Assembly (NCBI RefSeq): GCF_023973825.1 | Contig: NC_090124.1 | Span: 2,597,501-2,661,500, forward strand | Length of the DNA: 64,000 nucleotides | From: Plasmodium brasilianum | Lineage: Eukaryota; Apicomplexa; Aconoidasida; Haemosporida; Plasmodiidae | Direction of reading: 5' to 3' | Part shown: piece by piece, positions 13,300 through 25,342 of the stretch | Layout of the letters: every line of letters starts with the position of its first letter | Numbering within the stretch: position 1 is the stretch's first letter | Notes under the pieces: generated by a model | What the model saw: the letters and a program-made list of their open reading frames with translations, nothing else | What the model was told of the DNA's origin: nothing | Databases searched by the model: none | Made by a program: the position numbers and the translations under genes

Positions 13300-15830
13300 T
13301 TTATTCTTTTTTTTGTTTATTTCAGTATTTGATTAAATTGTTATTATACAAATTTGTTCATGTATATCTACATTCCATATTCATATTTTATTTTCTTTTT
13401 CTTCTCTATTTTTCTTAATTTTTTATATGTATTTCCATTTACATATGAGTAACTAAATATATATTACTTATGTATATATATTTTTAAAACGTTCTTCACT
13501 TTTTTTTATCTCTCCCTTTTATCTATTTTTTGATTTCCCTGTTTTACTTCACCTTTTTGCATCGTTTTTTTATTGAAATTAATATGAGAAAAAATATAAT
13601 TAAAAAAAATGAAATTATTGAATGTTTTTTAATGAAATTGTATAGCAATTATTATAAAAATGAAAAATTATAATTCCGATTGTGACATTGAAAAATCGTT
13701 GAAGTGTTAAATGAGTGTCGAGATGTTGTAATAATTGTTGTAATATATGTAAATATAATTCTATAATTTAAGTCACTTTCCGTTTTTAGTATACTACGTA
13801 TCGTGCTATTAATTTGTATATTGCATGAAAACATTTTAGTAAAATAGATAATGAAGAATATGGAGTACTAATAATATGTACATTATAAGAATAGTATTAT
13901 GCATATAATAAAAAAAGGACTTTTTTTTTTTGGTTACATTATTTTGTATTAGGAGAGCTGAATATTTCTAAAAGAAGGTTTATCTGAAAAAGATAGAATG
14001 AGAAGTACTAAAATGGTAGATGAGTATATATACGAAAGTAAGACAAGAATAAATGAAAACGGGAAACATAAAAAAAAAAATTTATATAACATAATATATA
14101 ATTAAGCATGAAAACAAATATATTAGTGTACTGTATATTTTAATATCTCTTTTTTTTTTTTTTTTCTTTGTTCTCATTGGTGAGTGAACAACTAGAAAGG
14201 TATTCTTCCAAAAAAGGGAAACGGATAACAATATAAATGGTTAATGCAAAAGAAAAATGAAAAAAAAACGTATGGAATGGTAACAGTTTAAAACATATTC
14301 TTATTTATTCTTTGTCCTCTTAGTTCGTGTGCAAAGATAAAAAACTAAGAAAATAAATTCGTAATTATGTATTCCGTATAAATTTGGGATAATAAGTAAT
14401 AATATTTATTTATTTAGAAAACTTTTTATGTATCATATGTGTTGCTATATTGTATACATCTATGTACACATAAGTATGTATATGTGAATGCATGAAACCG
14501 ATAGAATTATGTGTCCATTCATGCATTCTCACATAATGTATCTTACTAAATTTCATAAAATGCATATTTATATTTATACATATTAAAATACTTTGAATAA
14601 TTTAGTCATATTTTTAAAGGTCTTTATGGAAGCCTCTACATCTGGACAGAGTGCATATGATAAATTTTGAGCAAATAAGAGAAATTAAATTAATTTTATG
14701 TCATTCTTTATCTTTCTGTATTTACGATATCATTTCATCAGTTTCTTATTATAATTAAAATTTATGCACATATATGTAAAAGTTTTTTATGTTATTGTCT
14801 CCATCATAAGAATACTTTTACAAAGACTCTAATGCGAACATAGACCAATTATAACAAAATAAATCATATATTATATTATCTAGTGGAAAGTAATTTTATA
14901 TATAAAAATAACTGAAATATTTTGAGTACGTAATTGTATAAATGCCATTTTATATACATATGATATCGCTACTCATTTATAAATTTTTTTATGCATGTAA
15001 AATTCATGTGTATGTGTATAATTTTTCTTTTTTTTTCGTGATCTTTCGTTCCTTTTATTTGTTAGAATATTCGCATTAAAAAATACTAAATGCGCGTACA
15101 TGCTTATGTGTATACAAACATTTACATATAGGCATTTAGTTACAGGAACCTTCTTGTGTTACCATCTTATGCATCAACACTGTAGATGTGCATATGTAAA
15201 AGTTTATATATATAAGATGATGAAAATGTTAAAATTCTGATACATATCTAGGAAGACTACGATCAATGTATAATGAGCTCTGAAATAGTTATTTTTCTTA
15301 AGATATTAATAAAAAAAAGGAGTATGAACAAAAATATAAGCCACCTAAAGAGGACGAAGATTAAATTAATTATTTGTGAAGTATACTGTTTTAACAGTGT
15401 ACCATATTATATTACGTCAAAATTGCAATCGTACTTTTTATTAACTTTATCAAGTATTACTTTACTGGGTCTTAACTCATTTATTCATTCTATACATTAA
15501 GAAAAATAAAACACTATTTTAATTAAAATGTATAACGTGAAAAAGCACAAAGAGAAAAAATAAAAGATATTAATGCGTTGTTGTGCTATATGACAAAGTT
15601 TATGAATACACATATATATACACGTAAGGCATACTTATGAGTACATACACATTTTTCTGTTACTCACCACGCATAAACAGGCATGTAAGGATATATATCC
15701 ACGTACTAATGAAATTGATGCACAAACAATATGAATATGCATATTTTGCATATAAAGTATTAATTCATTTTTAAATAAAAAAAAAAAATTATACCATATT
15801 TTTTGTTATTTTTTTTTTTACTTAAACATA
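13300..15830. repeat. Block X, copy 1 (diverged low-coding duplication)
   Basis: Collinear with 28400-31000 when read by eye. Matching landmarks in order are: a T/C-rich tract with tctccc near 13500-13560; an at-rich run of repeated gttgtaata words near 13720; a poly-T tract followed by a cttag and gtgtgcaaag-like segment near 14300-14340; gta/tac-rich telegraphic sequence with many tatgtgtata words near 14450-15130; a ttagttacaggaacctt segment near 15135; the short frame at 15273-15500; and an acacatatatatacacgtaag segment near 15610. It is less A+T-rich than its surroundings. The open frames in it (for example 15273-15500, 75 aa, and 13652-13834 on the minus strand) are not clearly conserved in copy 2. 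It may be an old decayed multi-exon gene or a noncoding subtelomeric repeat. Confidence 0.5.
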
Positions 15831-17480
15831 ATAATAATTAATATATGTAAACTTATTTGTAATATGAAACTATTATATATGGTTTACAAGAATAAATTAA
15901 TTAGAATTAATATGTCAGTAAAATTTTAGTCTAAAGTGAAAGACACTTTGATAAAGCTCCTAAATATCCTCAATTTAATAATAATATTAACATATTTATG
16001 CTTTTGTTAACATATTTCAATAGCGCTCATAATAGTATTAGTATTATAGAAAAAATTTAATAGTTCTATAATAATGATGGTTGTAAAAATATTACTTAAT
16101 AAAGCAATAGGTAAATAATAATTTCATTGGAAATATGAATAATACACGTTAATTAATTTTAAAAAAAAAATTAAAATAAAAAAGTAATATATCTTATATT
16201 ATTATTATCATTATAACAGTAAGGACAAATTAAAAGGGACTTAATCTAATATTGCAAAACACATATTTATGAGAAATGAATATTATGAGCGATTTTGTAT
16301 CTACAATATTTTAAGAGATATAAAGGGATTACTACAAATATATATGTATGAATTAACAGGTATGAATATATAAAATAAATATATATATCTAGTAATACTA
16401 TTTGCTGATGTTGCATTCACTAATTTAGGACTTAGTTAAATATTTCAAGAAAAATGAAAATTACTTATAGTTCATTTTTTCATTTTACTGAATATGCATA
16501 ATTAATTTAAATTTGTATGAATATTTTTAAAAATTATAACATGAATAAATAAATATAGGAAAAAGTTAATTATCTAAAAATTACCAGCTAAATTAATTAT
16601 GCCGAATTTTAGAAAATAATATATAATTATAATCTAGTATGTTTATATAATTTTTATCATTATGTGTTCTTAATAATATAGGCTATCATTTCCTAAGGTG
16701 CGCTCTTACAGTTTTTTATATAAAAATAAATTTAAAATTTATACATAATAATTAAAATGCGAATAAAAAAAACATTTAATGATCTAAGATCCAGAATATT
16801 TATAACTATGTTTATATGTATATATATAATATATGTGTATGAAAACTTGGAATAAAAAATTTATTATCTTATACTTAAGCTATTCTATAAGGTAATATTT
16901 ATTGTATAACATTAATTTTAAAGATTTTTTATATTCCCTTTTAATTATTTTTTAGAAAAGTAATTTGATTATACAAATTAATATCGATAAATTATTATAC
17001 AATTCAAATAGTACAGTTAATATATTATATTTTTGTAATTGTCTACATTCACTATAATGAAAAAACATTATGGAATATAAATATTTATTCTTTGTAGATA
17101 AATTTAAAAAAATATATAGTTTATTTTATTTTGTTAAATTACAAGAAAGTTGTAATTTAGTACATGTTTTCTGATAATATTTATTTATAAATCAACAATA
17201 ATATGCACACTTTTCCCTTCATTTAAAATATCAAATAGAAAAATAATGCATTAAATATTTTGTCAAAATTTTTTTATGTTTTATTATATATATTGTTCTG
17301 TATTTTTTAAAGATATTAGTTTCTTTTTGCTATTTTCTCTTAGTACGTTCCTTTTTACATTTTTTTTTAAATTTATCTTAATATAATTTCTCTAGAACAT
17401 GCAAATTTATATGTTAAACAAAAAAAAAAAAAAGAAATTAAAATTTACTTAGTTTTTAAATTTAATTAATTTATTTTTAG
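15831..17480. other. A+T-rich intergenic region
   Basis: Nothing supportable seen on either strand. Homopolymer and TA-rich runs only. Confidence 0.5.
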
Positions 17481-18298
17481 CCATAATACGAATATTGTAT
17501 TATTTTAAGTTATATGAAGTAATAGTATTCAACATTTAATAATATTATACGTATATGTAAAAAAGTTAAATTGGATAGTACTTTTTGAAATATAAGTATT
17601 TTGTGCGTTAACTAATTTTTAGAATGGAATTTACAAATTATTATAGTATAAAATTTTTACATGTCGTAGGTATATGGCACATGTTAGATTATAATTTATA
17701 TTATAAATAAATATTTTTCTTTTCTTTATACTATGTGCACTGTTATATTTAACACTATAATTTTTGTTTTTCATTTATAAAATAATAGTATTTTAAGATA
17801 TAACATATATATATAATTAAGCATATTATTAGTCATCTTACAAAAAAATTAATAACTATATTCCTAATATGTGCTTATGTTAATATTTTCATAGCATATC
17901 TATTTTTTTTATTCTAATTATAAAATAAAATCATTCTCCTCAAAAATGATGGTTTTCCATTCTATTATTTTTCTGAAAAGCTTCGATAACTAAAATATAG
18001 AATTGTTCTCTTATACCATAATATATATATGTATTAAGGATTTAGTAATATAATTAGTATTACCAAAAATTATTTTGATATTGATTTTCTGATAAATAAC
18101 TTCATTGGAAATATTTACAAAATTATTTTTAATTTTATCTTTTTATTTTTATACTTTAATTGGTATTTTATTTATACAAATTAATACTTTCTTAAGAAAC
18201 AAATTTGCAATACAAATAACTGTATACTATTAACACTACTTTGTGAATAAACTGTGCATTTTTTAGTTAATTTTATATATATTATAAATTTCATTAAT
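17480..18298. other. Upstream flank of decayed gene Y
   Basis: Matches the segment at about 57000-57780: both contain a gttaaattggata string and then a catgtcgtaggt word (about 17660 and 57110) at similar spacing. This shows that the duplication containing gene Y extends upstream of it. No gene in this part. Confidence 0.5.
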
Positions 18299-19147
18299 TT
18301 GAATATAAATTAAAAAACATAATTCTCTTTATTTCAGTCAAAACATTCATATTTTTTTTTTTATTTGGATATGTTCTTATTTCGCTAATGAGTTATAATA
18401 ACCTTGCAGATAATTAGTCTTAAATTTTATTTTGCTTTATGTTATATAATAATATATATGGGTTTATATGGAAATTTCTTTTATGTGTGTTTAATATATT
18501 ATAAATAATAAAAATTTTTTTTTCATTGTAATATAAGTTTAATAAATCTTTATTTAATTGGAATCTTGTTCATGGTATATTAGACTCAAGAACGTATATA
18601 TTATTAGCAGAAAATGAGAAGGGATCATAAAATATAGAATGAACCATATGTTATTTCAATATGGACATTATGGTTATGACAATTATGCTTATAATATAGA
18701 ATCAGAATATGATGAAAATTTTTAGTGTAAATATAAAAATAATTAAAGTACTGCAGTCAAATAATTGGTTAAGAAATGGGAATACCTTTTATGTAGTCCA
18801 TTTACTAAAGTAGATATATTTGTTTTAAAACAACTCCTATAAATGGGTTTCAGTATTATATATAAAATGAGGAATTCAGCGATTATACTAAGTAAAAGAG
18901 TTCAAAGCATTCAGCATATATGAGTAATCGTTCTCATTTTACAAGTATACTTTATAGTATATTTATCACTTTTTTTATTTCATGTTCCACCGTGTTATTT
19001 ATTATATATATTATATCAGAAATACTAAGGTGGTTATTTTATTCTGATAAGGGAGATACATCAGTATTAGACATAGTTACTTTATTATGTATTTTAATAC
19101 TAGTTTATATAATGGCAAACTTCTTAAAATTAACAGTTAAACTATGA
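18299..19147 (+). pseudogene. Decayed two-exon exported-protein gene Y, copy 1
   Basis: Exon 1 (about 18299-18398) aligns with the 87-bp leader exon of the fam genes but lacks an ATG (ttg at the start position) and is disrupted. Exon 2 starts near 18539 after a degenerate acceptor and reads FNKSLFNWNLVHGILDSRTY, then ILLAENEKGS, then a stop. Numbered as in the fam genes, the export-motif Arg52 is Ile here (TYILLAE against TYRLLAK). Further frame-shifted pieces follow: QYGHYGYDNYAYNIESEYDE, then after more stops an open stretch at 18920-19147 (75 aa) with two hydrophobic segments (about residues 9-33 and 49-68 of that stretch). The C-terminal part is unlike either fam type, so this is a third exported-protein architecture that I cannot name. 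A homologous, also broken, copy lies at 57770-58622. Confidence 0.62.
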
Positions 19148-20390
19148 CAAGATGAAGTATAATTTTATTTATCATTAATATTTAGTTTATAGAAATAAAC
19201 TTTTCATGTATCTAATGGAGTGTTTATTTGTGCTTAATGAAATTATTTCATAAAAAAAAATTAATTGTACACTTATAAATTTTTTCTTACGTACCAAGAT
19301 AATATGCAAATATATGTTCATACAGAAAAGTAAAAAAATATATATTAAATATTTTTAACAGATAGCATGTTTCTATGTTTGATTTGGTATTATAATTCAT
19401 TGTTTTAAAGTAGTTTATTATCATTATCTAACTATATATAATATTTTTTTTTTGTTATTATAAATGTAATATTGACATTGCTAAATATTCACTATAAAAA
19501 TATGTGCTTTATACTCAAATATTATACATGTAAATATTTTTTTTATTTTTGTATTATAACAAATATGTAATGGTTTATTTTAATATATAATGTTAGAATT
19601 AATATAGTTTTATTAATCCATTGAAATAATTTATTCTATTATGAATTATATGAATTTTTTAATGATTGTATGTAATAATTTAAGTAATTTTTTTAAAAAA
19701 ATTAATATGTATTATTTTTAATATTTACGCTGTTCTCCATTTAATGGTAACAGAATCATTTGTTTTTTTTTTTTTTGTTATATTTATTTTTACTTTAAAA
19801 GTAATTTTAACAAACTATCTTTATAAAAAAATTATTATTGGCATTATATGTTTAATAATTTTTTTGATGTAAGAATATTTTTAATAGGTTTTAAAATTTT
19901 TCTTTATAGTTCATGTGTGAATAAATAATTAATGACAAAATAATACTTTAAAAAATGAATTATTAATGGAATATTATCAATTTTTGAATATTATAAGGTT
20001 TATATTTAAATGGGAAACTTAAAGCATATTACATATTTTGTTTTTTATTATAAATAATTGTTAGAATTAACCTTATTTTATAAAAATTACTTATATATAA
20101 ATGTTAAAATATAGATAATGAAATACAAAGTGCATTTATACGTTTGATATAACTAAACAACAACATTATTCTAATATTATTATGATTAGGTTAATAGATT
20201 TTATATAGCAGTTATTCATTACTTTATATATTTATTTATTATTACCATTATGATATTATAATATAAATAAGTATTAACTATAATAGAATGTTTTTCCAAA
20301 TATACAGTTTTTATAAATTAAAATTAGTAATGGAAAAACATTAATGAAATCAATAATACTTCCTTAATGTATAGAACTATAGAAATGCGT
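19148..20390. other. Intergenic DNA between gene Y and gene 3
   Basis: No gene. Matches 58623-60180 in places, for example a poly-T tract, then aaagtaa, then tttataaaaaa at about 19760-19830, against about 59275-59320. It is part of the larger Y-plus-fam duplication. Confidence 0.5.
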
Positions 20391-20394
20391 TATC

Positions 20395-20422
20395 TATAAT
20401 CTCTACATACTATATTCTACAT
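20395..20422 (+). promoter_or_regulatory. Conserved pyrimidine element upstream of fam gene 3
   Basis: Contains atctctacatactatattc about 425 bp before the start codon at 20822. Same relative position as in the sister genes. Function inferred. Confidence 0.45.
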
Positions 20423-20821
20423 AAACTAAATAGTTCGAAATACAAAATAGTAATACATATTTTTTTTATTTTACTTTGTAAAGAAATAATAAAATTATTT
20501 AAATCATATAATATAATAAATATATAATTTATATATTTTGAATATTTATTAATAAATTCAATTAATATTGTTATAATTAAAAATATTTTTTTATAGATAA
20601 CATTAAGATATAAATTTTATAGTACAGCTTTAAGTTTAAATTCCTCTGTCTCAATTGTAAAAAAAAAATTATATAATTTTTATTATATTTTTACAAAAAA
20701 AAAAAAAGAAATAATAATAAAATTAAATAAATAATAATAGCGTCCTTTATAATTATAAAAATATAACATTATTGTTAATTATATCTTTTCTCAGTATATT
20801 ACAATATTAAGGATATATATC

Positions 20822-21790
20822 ATGGAAGAAAAAATTAATTCAATGTTATTTGTTAAAATTACTACCTTAATCGTTTTAAGTTGGATATGCTATATTTATA
20901 TATATACGGTGTGGCAATAGTATTTAATGATATTTATATTTTTTGTATTTTATTTTTATTTGTACTATTTTTTAGTGTGATATTATTCATTAGATTATAT
21001 GATAATCTTTTTTGTGTTTTTTCAGAGCACGAAAAAAAATTCTTTGGATAAATGTTACAGTTATTGTAAAAAATTATATTCAAGAAATTATCGTTTAGTG
21101 GCACAATATAATGAGGATAAGGATTCAGTTTTTGTATGTTTAAACGAAAATGTACCAAATGGGGTAAACTATAAAAGAGATATAGCTAATAATGAAAAAT
21201 TGGTCGTAGAAAAAGAGAAAAAATTAAATAGACGTTTTTCAAGAAATGTAAGATGCCATAAAAAAAATATGAAAAATAAATCGTGTGTATTTGGGACAAA
21301 AAAATATTCCCGTTTGGAAAAAAAAATATTCAAAGAACTGGACTATACAGATTTTCTGAAAAACAGCAGAACAATTAGTGAAAAGACTTACAATAAAATA
21401 ATGCGTAAAAAATACGGATTGCGACTAGCTTTACCTGTTATCGTAATACTATTACTATCAACATCGCTCATATTGGATTTTGGCGGATTTGGACTTATAG
21501 GAGCGTTGATTAAGACATTGAATGCAATTACAACAGGATGGTTGGAAAGTTTACATATAGCATTGAAGGGATCGTTCTTATGTGATTTCCTCAAATCTGT
21601 AGGTAAAGGAGTGAAATCAACATCAATGCAAAAAAGTGGCAATCCAGATCACTATTATGTAACAGGTTTCTTTGGTATTTTCATATATTTAATACCTTTC
21701 ATTGTAATAGGTGTAACAATTATATTATGGGTAATATATTATCATAAAAAAGTAAAAAAATATGAAAAAATTAAATTTATGAAAAGGTAA
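20822..21790 (+). CDS. fam-l-type exported two-TM protein (gene 3)
   Basis: Exons 20822-20908 (29 codons) and 21026-21790, with a 117-bp intron; 283 aa. The donor choice (acg|gtgtgg) keeps the constant 87-bp exon 1 and phase 0; acceptor is ttttttcag. Leader MEEKINSMLFVKITTLIVL. The export-motif site reads RLVAQ with Arg at residue 52: unlike its sisters it has Val where Leu is expected, but a permitted Gln at position five. Signature FGTKKYSRLEKKIFKEL lies at 118-134. Membrane segments are at about 163-180 and 243-267, and the tail is KKVKKYEKIKFMKR. Together with the decayed gene Y 2.5 kb upstream it forms a unit that recurs at 57.8-61.7 kb. Probable exported or surface protein; function unknown. 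Confidence 0.88.
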
Positions 21791-23937
21791 AATGTATAAT
21801 AATTAATATCTACCTCTGTATAATGAAGTCCTTAATATAAAGGATTTACTATATATCTATAGTTCTATTCTTAATAGAAGTTTAATAAAATTGCTTAAAT
21901 TTTATAAATCATTAAATTTATATCTATCATTTTTGATATACAGCTACAAAAAAAAGTTAGTTTTTTTGTGAATTTAAAAGTTTAAAATTATAAAATATGC
22001 ATTGTAATATAATAATTCCGTTTAAATAAATATTAGGTCTTAGTATTTGTGTATATAAGTAGATTCTTATGAAATATATGTATTTGTTAGTTATGATTAA
22101 TATATGATACCACAATTCGTATAATATTATTCTGGTTGTATGTTAATTTATATTTGAATTATTAGAAATAGTACCTTCCATTTTTTAACTAATTGTAGTT
22201 TAATATTCTTATTATTGGTACTATTAAAAAAATTTATGATTAATTTTAAATTACAAATGAATGTGTCTTGTTTTATATTTAATGAAAATAAATAATAATA
22301 TTTTGTTTCACCGATATATTTATATATATATATATTTATATATTTTTACTTGAAAACTTAACTTCTATGTTATAACATAATATTTATGATATATAAGTTA
22401 TATATTTTTTTTAAAAGTTTTTATAAAAAACTTTCCATCGTTTTTCTATATTTTTAAGAGGAAAATATAAATATATAATTAAATAATATGATTATAAAAT
22501 ATGGGTTATTTTTAATAGTTTACTAAAATTGGAAATATCAATATTCAAAATTAACTGAAGGGTCAAAAAGTTTTAATTTATTATTATTGTGCTTCGTTAT
22601 GGTGATAACTAAATTTTGGAAGGTCTAGTTAAATGTATATTTATTCCAAAACTATATATAAATAGACTATAGTTATATTTTTTTTTTTCATAATTAAAAA
22701 GAAAATTTAATTAATTAAATGCAAAAATATATTAGTATAACTTATATTGGAATTATTTGTCTTTTTTTCTTCTTTTTTTCGTAATTGACATCTAAATATG
22801 TGTTATATATCAATATAAATCAAAAATATCATTAAAATTAATACAAATAAATATATATACTGTAGAACCACATAATAATGTATCGGTATTTATTTATATA
22901 TTTGTACTATATTCATGGTCATTTATAAATATATAAGTAAAGATTTAATATTATTTAAAGAGTGCAAAATGATACATATAGTTTATATTCACTGATAAGA
23001 ACTCACATACATTTAAATTCTCATTTTGTAAATGAAATAAAACAAAACAAAAAACAAAAACTGTTTTCATATATACAATTCATATATACACATATATTTT
23101 TGGTTTTGATGCGCGAGTTAGTATTCAAGTTATTTCTAAGAACTGTTCAACACAAATTAGTGTATTTTCGTTTTTACTATAAAATGCATGTATGTTATTA
23201 TTAATATGGTGTATGACAAAGTTGTAATAATATATAAGTTTATACGTACTTTTAATATTTTATTATTACTATTACGTAGTTCTTTAATTAATTCTATTTT
23301 ATAGTTATTACTTATATGTGCTTAATGTAATAAAACGTAAAGAATAAAATATATGTGTTTTTATTGTTTATTGCATAAAAAAATATATTATTGAAACAAT
23401 GATATTCTGATAATTATGCCTATATGTAACTATTAATATATATATTACTTTTATTTTATTATATAATATTAAAATTTCTTCTAAGTATATATATATATAT
23501 TTATTTATTTATTTAAAAAACGAAATAAATAATAAATTATATAGTAGAATTTAAAAACAATTCATTTAGAAGTAATATGAATTAATCTTAATTTAAAATA
23601 GTAACTTACGAAAATTATTATACAAAAATAAAAAATTCTCATTTATTGAATTTTTAAATATATATTAAATTATATATTTTGTAATATCTAGTAAATTATA
23701 TTTTTCTAAATACATTATAGATCATTAAATAATTAAAGCGCCGCAATTAATATAATACAAACTGTTGTAGTAACTATGCTTTATTTAACCTTATTATTAT
23801 TAGAATATTATAATAATTTATATTATATAACATTAAATTCCAATTTTTGAAAACAAATGGTTTATAAAATTAGAATTATTAAAATAAAAATATTGCTAAA
23901 ATTGGTTATAGTCTAAATACAGAGAAAATACATTACC
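21791..23937. other. 3' flank of gene 3 and intergenic DNA
   Basis: No convincing gene. The flank matches that of gene 5 to at least 1.1 kb past the stop: gtcatttataaatatataagtaaa at about 22919 lies 1129 bp after the stop, and its match at about 35640 lies about 1120 bp after gene 5. The 80-codon frame at 22962-23204 has no start context, family match or conservation and is probably chance. Confidence 0.55.
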
Positions 23938-23960
23938 TATATTCTCTACATTCTATATGC
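23937..23960 (+). promoter_or_regulatory. Conserved pyrimidine element upstream of fam gene 4
   Basis: Contains attctctacattctatat about 430 bp before the start codon at 24370, nearly identical to the copies upstream of genes 1 and 7. Function inferred from position. Confidence 0.5.
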
Positions 23961-24369
23961 TAATACATAAAATATATGTTTGGAAATATTCAGTAAACTT
24001 ATTTTTATTTTAACATATTTATAAGTGATGAATAAAAAAATATTTAATTATTGTTCCACATCAATTAATTAAACTATATTTTTTAAATATTTATAAATGT
24101 ATTCAAATTATTTTTTTTTAAAAAAAATTAATTTGTTAAAAGCAAAATAAAGATAAGAATTTTATTATATATTATTAAAGATATTTTTCCTTGTGTCTAC
24201 TGTTAAAGTTATTATATGTACATTTTTTTTTTATCGCTTCATATATAGATAAAGGAAAAATGATAAAAATACTAAATATGTAATAAATTATTTTTTAGCA
24301 TTAAAAGAATATTATACTACGGTTTATTTATTCTTTCCTGAATAAGTTATAGTATTAAAATTTTATATC

Positions 24370-25342
24370 ATGGAAAAAAAAATGATGATAATTTTACGTA
24401 TTAAAATTTATGCGTTTATACTTTTATCCTGGACAAACCATTTTAAAAATGACGTAGTATGAAAATATTATTTGAAAATATTTTGGTTATTACCATTTTT
24501 AGTGTTTTATTTTTGTTAATAAGCTTTTTTAGCATAAAATATTTCATTTAATAAATGACAAATGTTTACTTTGTTTTTTTTAGAGTACATTTAAGATGTC
24601 TGAAGTTGATAACTACAAGCTTGAAAAAAAAATAAATGCAAGCACATATAGGATACTAGCAAAATATAAACAAGATAAGGATTCATGTGCTGTATATTTA
24701 CATGAATATATACCAAAATATCAATCAAAAGAAAAAAGGTACGTATCTAATAATGAAGAAAAAAACCCAGAAACAAAAAAGCAGTCAAATGGAAGGGCAT
24801 TAGTGAATGAAGGAGGTCATAAGCAACATATGAAAAATAAATCATTTATGTTTGAAACAAAAGCATATTCTCGTATAGAAAAAAAAATATTCAAAGAATT
24901 AAATTACATAGATTTTCTTCAAAACAACAGAACTATTACTGATAAGTTTTTCAGAAAAATAATATTTAAAAAATACAAAGTACGAATTTGTTTACCTTTA
25001 TTCTTATTCTTGTTTTTATCAATCTCAATAATATTAGATCTATATTGTGGTTATGGAATTATTCGTGGGTTGTTAAAAATATTAAATACAACACTAGGAA
25101 AAAAATGGTCAAAACCCTTACGTGCTTTCTTGAAGAAACTCAATTTAGACATTTTATGGAGGACACCTAAGGTTCCTAATGGTAGTGGAACACAAAACTG
25201 GACTTATATAACTAAACCGTTTCTAGGTTATATAATTTATTTTATACCTTTTTTAGTACTGGGTATAACCATTATATTAGGAATTTTTTACTACCATAAA
25301 AAAGTAAAAAAATATCAAGAAATTAAGTTCAGGAAAAGGTAA
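24370..25342 (+). CDS. fam-l-type exported two-TM protein (gene 4)
   Basis: Exons 24370-24456 (29 codons) and 24584-25342, with a 127-bp intron; 281 aa. Leader MEKKMMIILRIKIYAFILLS, then WTNHFKNDV, so the usual Trp-Ile-Cys at the leader end is Trp-Thr-Asn. RILAK with Arg at residue 52 is the PEXEL-like site. A Lys/Glu-rich linker leads to FETKAYSRIEKKIFKEL at about 119-135. Membrane segments are at about 163-181 and 242-265, and the tail is KKVKKYQEIKFRKR. Gene 3 starts 3.55 kb upstream on the same strand, a spacing like that of the other fam pairs. A short internal plus-strand frame is a shadow. Confidence 0.88.

Noticed and set aside
15273..15500. 75-aa frame as an independent gene
   Set aside because: The matching place in block X copy 2 does not preserve this frame, so coding is unsupported.
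22962..23204. 80-aa frame after gene 3
   Set aside because: It overlaps the copied 3' flank shared with gene 5, where the frame is not kept.
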